In this document: positions 57,291 to 64,000 of the stretch, one piece after another | Layout: each line of letters starts with the position of its first letter | How positions within the stretch are numbered: the stretch's first letter is position 1 | From: Takakia lepidozioides | Taxonomy: Eukaryota; Streptophyta; Takakiopsida; Takakiales; Takakiaceae | Length of the DNA: 64,000 bases | Reading direction: 5' to 3' | Assembly: GCA_030704615.1 (NCBI GenBank) | Contig: CM060731.1 | Location: 36,208,001 to 36,272,000 of the forward strand | The notes under the pieces: model-generated | What the model saw: only the letters and a program-made list of their open reading frames with translations | Database searches by the model: none | What the model was told of the DNA's origin: nothing | Program-made: the position numbers and the translations under genes

Positions 57291-57900
57291 CGCCAAAAAC
57301 ATTTCGTTCTCATCAGGCACCCGATATACGCAGTGAGGCCATCTACCCACACTGAAGGACCCGGGGAAGTTACTCATGTGTCCGCCCGCCCGCCATGAAC
57401 CTCCCCAACTGTACCTCCCAACCACCATGACCTCCCAAGAACTAAGGGGGCTTGAATCCCCTGATCTGCCCAGTATGCAGACAGTCCCCCACCCCCCCAA
57501 ACAGCCAGACAACCCCCACAGCATGCACCCCACCTCTGGCAGCAAGCCCTCCCCCCCTCCCTTCCCCCAAAAACAACAAAATCCACCATCGCAATTGCCT
57601 CCTCTTTGCCAGTGCTCACTCACGAACCAAAAAACAAACACCAGCAACAAAACAGGTAAAAAAAAAAAAAACGATGACCCCGCCGCTGCCATGACACACA
57701 CCCCCTGTAGCCATACAACACCATGAACCCCCTGTCACCTCCCTACCAAACAGTTTATACCACACAAACCAAATCAGCAGCAGGTGCAGCCAAATCCCGA
57801 TTTCCGTCCTCCCATCACAAGAACATACACAAGGCATTGAGCACAATCAAAGTCATCACCTTGCCCGTATCATGTGGACATCACGCCAACATTGGCATAG
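57290..57900. other. C-rich low-complexity region
   Basis: Runs of CCCACCCCC and poly(A) at 57658-57670 give long but compositionally biased ORFs on both strands. I see no conserved motif. It may be the 3' flank of the piggyBac relict. Confidence 0.4.
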
Positions 57901-57916
57901 ACACATGTATGTCTCA

Positions 57917-58990
57917 TTACACTGGGGACAGTAAAAGTGCACACTGACGCCGAAGGATGGAATGTAGACACTGATGCACATGGGTCTGTCCTTCTCCATA
58001 CACAGAAGCCACTGGTTCAAAGCCAACAACACCAACAGTCAAGCAATGTGTCATATGCATATTGAACTCAAGATGATTAATTGCAGGTAGGCCTTTGACT
58101 CTCAAATGCTCTCTGTGTAGCAAGTATGCATTCACCATGGTGATGTCCAAAAGGAAAAAAAAAACACGGTGCCACCACTTGTGGGTCTTCAATTGCATAC
58201 TATATGCACACCTCAATTGATCCTGAACATCTACACCCCGCATGTATGTCTGGTATTGGACATGCATGGGCACAGACAGAACCTGCACTCGCTGATTCCC
58301 CACAAATCGACGGACGCTTACAGGTGAATTGGGCCCATTGGCTGGCCGAGCTGCAGAAGATACAAGAAAAACACATTTCTTGTCCCACCATAGAACGGCA
58401 ACAATTTGCCGCGTGACATGCATTTTGTATCACGAGTCCCCCCTGTCGGGCAGTTTTAGATTTCTTCATGGTAATCAAGGAAGGGGGCAGCCCCTTGCGG
58501 TTCAGCCTCACTATACCAGTGGCCCAAATGCCAAGAAGGGCCATGTCATACAACAACTGAGGAGAGGTCAAGAAATTGTCGGTCACCACGATATGACCAC
58601 GACCATGCAGTGACGATACCAACTTGCTCACCATATCATATTCCTCACCCTTTCCACTATTTTCTCTCATCCCTTCTAGCCCTCCATTCTTGCCGCAATA
58701 AAGATCAAAATCATAAACATAACTAGTGACACTATCTGCTAGGGCCCACACTTTTATGCCTCACTTAATCGGTTTCTTGGGCATGTAATGTCGGATGGCA
58801 CAGTATTTGCCCTTATACCGTAGCATAACCTTATCAACTGTCACCATCTTGTTCAGATTCCACCATTATTTGCAACGAGCAATAATCTCATCGCAAAGCT
58901 AGCGCACCTTCCAGTCGAATTTCAACGAGATGAAGGCAACGTAGGATTGCCTCAAATCTGTCTTGAGGCATGACTTCGTATGCGCTGGCA
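57917..58990 (-). pseudogene. piggyBac-type transposase relict
   Basis: From right to left on the minus strand: MPQDRFEAILRCLHLVE (near 58970), CDEIIARCK, VTVDKVMLRYKGKY (a catalytic-Asp region), HYMPKKPIK, TGA, GIKVWALADS (near 58760), YVYDFDLYCGK, HIVVTDNFLTSPQLL and TGIVRLNRKGLP. After a frameshift near 58420: MRGVDVQDQLRCAYSMQLKT and HKWWHRVFFFLLDITMVNAY. These are the ordered DDE_Tnp_1_7 motifs of piggyBac, including the second and third catalytic acidic regions. The C-terminal Cys-rich finger is not visible. TTAA-flanked ends were not located. The TGA after KPIK is a probable CGA codon. Confidence 0.88.
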
Positions 58991-59200
58991 CATACCAGAC
59001 AACAGTGTTTTGTTTTTAATTTTGTTTTTAATTATTTGTTTTTAATTATTTGTTTTTAATTTTTTTAAACTTTGTTTTTAACAAAACAGGGGACAGTGGC
59101 CCTCATATTTCGTATGCGCCGGCGCATACCAGACAACAGTGTTGTTTTTATTTAATTTATTTAATTTATGTTTTTACAAAACAGGGACAGTGACCCTCAT
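58976..59200. repeat. Tandem duplication, ~132-bp unit
   Basis: GCATACCAGACAACAGTGTT occurs at about 58988 and again at 59122. Each is followed by T-rich DNA and then ACAGGGGACAGTGGCCCTCA or a close variant. The second copy contains the palindrome ATGCGCCGGCGCAT. Confidence 0.7.
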
Positions 59201-59442
59201 AGTGTCATTTTTTAGCTTCCTCGGATATAGGGTTGTTATGCAGTAATCCGTGAAAATACGTCCATTTCTTAATGTTTTGACGACCCATCCATGCTCATAA
59301 TCATATATAATTTATATTATGGGCTCACGATTTCCAGCTCACCGCTCACGGTTTAGCGTCCTTGGAGCAGGTTGTGTGTAACTGTATGGTAGAATGCTTA
59401 TTGACCATGAAGGCGCAGCTTTGGCAGGGGATGGGTTCGCAC

Positions 59443-60704
59443 GAGTGTTGGACTGGTATATAAGGTCTGGCAGGGTATCAACAAGGGTATTGAATAACCG
59501 ACCCGGCTGGTATTGGAAATTCCAATACTATGGTTGATAACCGGACCGGCTGATATTGCCAAGGCAATACCCGGGTGCATACCAGTGTTGTACTGGTATC
59601 AGTTTTAGGACATATTAGACTGGTCCTGGTACCAGACGTATCGCGAAACTTTCATACCAGTCTGGTCTATATAATAATAGACATATATATTTTTCCAAAT
59701 ACTGGTATGAGTATGAATATCATGACCACAATACCAGCTGGTATGAGATATCAATTCTGGTATCATTCCAAAGCCATCATTGAATAACAAGTTTATCAAA
59801 TAGCAAGTATCAAGTGAAAAAAATACAATACAATAAAGAAATAAATATACATAAGTACAAATATGTAGGCATATGTACACATAAAGTAATATAGTACACA
59901 TACCAGAGTAAATGAGAGTACTGGTATTGTGGCTGGTCTGAAAAGACTGATACCAGCCTGGTCATGGTATATAACCAAGTATTCTCCCAAACGATACCAG
60001 ACTGGTCTGGTATCTAATACTAATGCATATACCTGTACACATACCAGGCAATATCTTGTATACCAATACAACACTAGTGCATACCCGTATTATGGGCAAA
60101 AACAATGACTATACCATGGTATGAATAGGAAATTGGCTAGGTGCACAATATGTCAAAGGTCAGGAAAAGAGGGTGCACATGTCAGGGAGGGCATGTCCAG
60201 CCCCAAGGATCCACCACTATGCTTCATTTCTTACCACATGTAGGGCGGGCCCACCTCTATTTTTTTATTTTTTTAGCACATGTAGGGTGTCTTATGTGGT
60301 TGCAATCAGTCTTCTTTTCACTAAGATTGCTTCAATTTGGATACTAAAATCTGCAACGTTGTTATTATGTATTGCAAAGACTGAATTTTGCAACATGATA
60401 ATTAATTTCTTTGTGAAATCAACTGAAATATTCTAAATTCATACATATTAATGATTTAGTGGTTTATTTTATTTTATTTTATTTTATTTATACCCGGGTT
60501 GATAACCGGCTGGTATTATATTGGAATACCCATCCTATTGATATCCGTCCGCAAATCGAAAGTCACACTACTATTGAGAACCGGGGGGGTATTAAAATGA
60601 AGGGAATCTTTCAATACTATGGAACCGGCTGGTATTGTAAATTAATTTCTTTTCAATACCCGGACCCGGCTGATATTAGAAAAAGTAATACCCGCACAAC
60701 ACTG
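59443..60704. mobile_element. hAT-type MITE with a second MITE nested inside
   Basis: Left end GAGTGTTGGACTGGTAT; right end in reverse complement CAGTGTTGTGCGGGTATT. Flanks GTTCGCAC (59435-59442) and GTTCACAC (60705-60712) match at 7 of 8. Subtracting the nested copy and its duplication leaves about 760 bp, close to the 775-bp MITE at 54.3 kb, so both are one family. Interior repeats of 'ACCGGCTGGTATT' near both ends. Confidence 0.8.
59583..60076. mobile_element. Nested hAT-type MITE, 494 bp
   Basis: Left end CAGTGTTGTACTGGTATC; right end in reverse complement TAGTGTTGTATTGGTATA. Flanked by an exact 8-bp duplication GTGCATAC at 59575-59582 and 60077-60084. Inserted into the MITE 59443-60704. 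Confidence 0.88.
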
Positions 60705-60926
60705 GTTCACACCCCTGTAGCCTATATTGTACGGGTAATAAATTTACTATTATTGCAGCATCAATGTTGCGAAGAGGGAGGGCTTTGATTTTGATTTAGG
60801 GCATTTCTGATTGGGTAAAGTTGAATTTCAGATACACGCATATTGGTCTAGGGGAGGAGAGAAGACCTTTGTGCCAATCCTATTGCACCACATGTCGTCC
60901 CTTTCTATGCTCACTAGTCTCTCCAA

Positions 60927-61738
60927 GGGGTAGTTGCAGGATAGGGTGTCTCACTTTGAGCAGATGGTGACGTCCAAGAAAGTTTTTTTTTTTTTTTTTT
61001 TTTTTGGGCTTTCTTTCTGCATATTTTTCAGTTTGATTCTTATAAAGATAAAAAATAGTGTACTTAACATCTTTAGTAAAGGGTCTAACCCCAAATATTA
61101 GAAATTTTATTTATTAGAAATTTTATTCTATTATTGGAAAAAACTTTTAGGAGTCAAGAGTATATGACCATTTGTCCATATACTACCTGCCTCCTTTGGA
61201 TCCTATCATAGAGGAGAATGTCCCAAAGACGGCCAATATTACCCCATATCATTGCCATCCTAGATTAAATGTTTGTATATTTATTAGTAAAAGATGATAT
61301 CCCAAAAGCCCAAAAGACAATATTCCATGGACTAATGAAAAACACTTGTTTTTTGGTGTATAAAAAAGTCCATAGCTTCGTAAAAATTTGATAGTTTTCC
61401 AAACTATTTTTATCTATTGAAACATTTTTACACATGATTTTTTGTCATTGTCACAATTGGTTACATTTATATATGTTTTTTTAGAGTTCATAGCACAAAA
61501 AATTGTGCCGATGACAAAACAGTATTTTGTGATTCAAAAGTCCATAGCATTCTTATAGTTCATCCAATTTGCGAAAAATTTGTTACATTATATAGGTCTC
61601 GTAGGTGGTATACAAGAACCAATGTCATTTATAATAAAGATGGATTATTGTGAACAAAGAAAAAAAAACATGAAGCACAGTCATTGAAAAACTGCCCGAT
61701 GACGTCCAAATTGAGACGCCCTATCCTGCAACTGCCCC
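60927..61738. mobile_element. TIR element, 812 bp, superfamily uncertain
   Basis: Left end GGGGTAGTTGCAGGATAGGG followed by TGTCTCA; right end in reverse complement GGGGCAGTTGCAGGATAGGG followed by CGTCTCA. The inverted repeat is about 28 bp with two mismatches. CCAAG occurs at both junctions, so the target duplication could be 3-5 bp depending on where the ends are drawn. The interior is AT-rich with a poly(T) run at 60982-61004 and no transposase. Confidence 0.7.
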
Positions 61739-62930
61739 AAGGCCCGAGTGGAGCTTGGTGTCAGACGGAGATTGCAATGGCACTTTTGTGTCTGGAGCAT
61801 ACGCAAGCTGTAGAGGGATCTCTGCCCCGTTGCTGCTGTTTTTCTCTGTGTCTATTTTTATTCTGGGTCGCTTCCTAGTATCCTACTGCTTCCCTGGGAA
61901 GATCACTCATTGTAAAATTTTGTTACCATCTTCGAACAAATGATATATAGTTGGGGGGTATTCTTTGGTTTTTTTCTTTTTTTTGTACCCTTGCATTACA
62001 TAATTTTGTAATACGGGTTTTTTGTAGACACCATATTTTGAACTAAAAAGAATACTAGATTCTTTTATTAGCACCCAAATTTACTCTAAATATTATATAA
62101 AGTTCAATTCGAACGAAAAAAAACGCAACACATGCATAACAAACAACAAAATACATGAACTTTATCCAGGTGAATATGACCTACTGTTATTCACTAACAA
62201 ACTCATTCAGTGAGTCTGCATCATTGCTATCTAACACATACAAGTTTTTCTCTGGCTGGTAAGTTAAAGTGACAGTAATTATAATGGTGAAGGGAATCCT
62301 AGCTTTCTTCTTCTCATATATTCTTTTTAAGAAATTTGTAACACAAAGTACCCCTTTTGTTTTTATAAATATATTTATCATAATACCACAACCCTTTGTT
62401 AAAAATAAATTTATTAGAATTTTTATTTTTCAAGAGTTTGTTGGACCCTAGGAATTCATGCCGAGTGACTTCCCCTAGACTGCTTCTCTAGGTGGCTTTC
62501 AGACTTTCAGTACTCTATCCTACTCTGTATTTGCGTCCATCTCCAGTTGATGTCTAAAGGACAATGCAAGCTGATTCGAGTTCTTTGGTGGCTTCGTTCG
62601 TCTTTGTCTTCTCCTCGACAGTTAAATGGAAGCAAGATAGCTGTGAATAGTTTATGTAATGACTTCGAAGGAAGATTGCGCCCTAAATCTCCTCATTGAT
62701 ATAGATATAGACAAGATAAGCTACAGCTGAATGGATGCGGGGATAACAGTGGGATGATCTTGGACAAGTGTTGGATAGAAGAAGGTGACATGGTGTCATG
62801 TATTGGGGGGACGAACGATTTATGATGTGACAATAAGGGGCTTGGTATCGGTCCAAGAATACTCACTTGTTGTGTGGATTGCAATATCGCGGCAAACTCC
62901 GGCTTGTCTATAATGTGTAATTAGGTATGA
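61739..62930. other. Intergenic DNA, no gene recognised
   Basis: Short ORFs only. I see no transposon ends or RNA genes. Confidence 0.35.
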
Positions 62931-63029
62931 CTAATACACCCAAAATTTGAAACCAACAAATAATCAAGTGTACGACAAACACGTCATTTATATTTGAACA
63001 AATTTCAATCGATCTTAAAAAATAAAAAT

Positions 63030-63440
63030 AATTTAAACCTACACAATCTAGCGGTCATAACTAATTAAAAAATACGAAAGCAACTGCGAATATCTGGCGG
63101 TGACAATTAAAAGGAAAAAAAATAACCGCAATGATCAAAATTCGAAGGTCACAACTAACTTAAGAAATACCAAGATACATACGACCGCCGATATTCGGCG
63201 ATTGCATGTAATTTTAAAAAACCAAATAGCTGCGACCACCAAAAATCAGCGATCATAGCTAATTTAAAAACACAGATTATATAAGCACCCATTAGTATTT
63301 GGCAGTCGCATGTGATAATCCGGTTGGCGGCCGCGGCTAATTAGTAAATACAATCGTTTACTTTGTATCTTATATAAATTGAGACTGCTAGCATTGGCGG
63401 TCCTAATTTAATTTAAAATATAAAAAAAAAAAAAACCGTT
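63030..63440. repeat. Diverged palindrome array 6
   Basis: Half-sites such as CATACGACCGCCGATATTCGGCG, GCGACCACCAAAAATCAGCG and GACTGCTAGCATTGGCGGTC at about 60-bp spacing in AT-rich DNA. Confidence 0.55.
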
Positions 63441-63733
63441 TGTGGTATATGATAAAAAAAAACTTCTTATAATCCTTGAAGTACTTTAAACCAAGGTACA
63501 CATGGATGTCTAACAACACCACCATACGTTGCTACAGCATCACAATGTGATACTAGCAAAAAAGATGTAGGTGTTTGAAGAAGAGTGTGGAGATGTGAAG
63601 TAAAGTGAGAAACTCATTAAGTAGATGAACGAGGCAAAACAACAACAATTTGAAAAAGACCGTGTAAATTAAAAAAACTACTTTATAGCCTATGTCTTTC
63701 TCTTTTTATGCCTAAGCAGAGCTTCAATCGCAA

Positions 63734-64000
63734 ATGAGAGAAGAAGTGAAGTCATTTATGTTGATTATTCCAATTTCTTGGAAGGCGGCGTGGGCTAACA
63801 TTTGGAAAAAGCATAGATCATCCAAGATCTCTGCCTTTCTCTGGAGAATAGCTAATTGCATCATTCTTGTTGGAGCTCTAATTGCTGACCCCCCCTCTTC
63901 TTGTGCTACTTGCAATTTAAATGCTTCAGAATATTGAGCATTGTCTGGTCTCTTGCCCCTTCGCAGTTGCGGTTTGGTCTCGCGCTTTCTTTCTCTACTC
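63734..64000 (+). pseudogene. LINE zinc-binding domain (zf-RVT) fragment, runs off the window
   Basis: WKAAWANIWKKHRSSKISAF, FLWRIANCI, LIADPPSSCATCNLNASE and, after a 1-nt shift near 63935, NIEHCLVSCPFAVAVWSRAF. The W...IW...K...FLWR, CxxC, E..H.L..C pattern is that of the domain following RT in plant LINEs. It is of a different type from the LINE at 10-18 kb. The element's 3' part is beyond the window and I see no RT upstream within it. Confidence 0.75.

Noticed and set aside
57285-57726. ORFs of 138 and 116 aa in the C-rich region
   Set aside because: Strong CCA/GGT composition bias and both strands open; no conserved motif.

Overview
This looks like nuclear DNA of a land plant with a repeat-rich genome. 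The evidence is spliced plant-type genes (the last two exons of a UBC7-type ubiquitin-conjugating enzyme), a PLS-type PPR relict, and chromovirus, hAT, piggyBac and LINE remains. The PPR style and the transposon mix suggest a seed-free vascular plant such as a fern. That placement is inference. Host genes occupy only the first 2.3 kb; almost everything else is mobile DNA in various states of decay.

Layout. 0-2.3 kb: 3' exons of a UBC7-like E2 gene (+) and a compact two-exon gene for a 68-residue protein with a hydrophobic N-terminus. 2.3-9.5 kb: AT-rich DNA with diverged ~1.1-kb repeats, SINE/LINE-tail copies and a first array of GC-rich palindromes. 10.2-18.4 kb (-): a long non-LTR element with two ORFs overlapping by ATGA, coding in order for endonuclease, reverse transcriptase, a chromodomain, RNase H and a zinc-binding tail; it has several frameshifts. 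18.7-20.3 kb: a 300-bp tandem duplication and a broken PPR gene. 20.3-25.6 kb: no gene I can name with confidence.

25.6-33.7 kb (-): the most notable object, a Ty3/Gypsy polyprotein running Gag, protease, C5 cytosine DNA methyltransferase, reverse transcriptase, RNase H, integrase, PHD finger. The methyltransferase is in the same frame as Gag-protease and the start of RT, so it was part of one polyprotein. The copy is dead (in-frame stops, a few frameshifts), but the MTase motifs and all eight PHD zinc ligands are readable. 34.1-37.3 kb: two divergent genes of another kind, an unknown 295-residue ORF (-) and a spliced gene (+) with an amino-methyltransferase (N6-adenine/N4-cytosine type) SAM motif. 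Two DNA-methyltransferase-like genes of unrelated classes therefore lie within 8 kb.

38.7-48.7 kb: a chromodomain-bearing Ty3/Gypsy element (-) with 5-bp target duplications. Its 5' LTR was later hit by a complete 3.4-kb hAT transposon with an 8-bp target duplication. 49.9-56.6 kb: long arrays of the GCGACCGCCAAT palindrome, with a hAT-type MITE inside. 57.9-59 kb: a piggyBac relict (-). 59.4-61.7 kb: two nested MITEs of the same hAT-like family and another TIR element. 63-64 kb: another palindrome array and a LINE zinc-binding fragment running off the edge.

Element ends are exact where target duplications are given; other ends are estimates.
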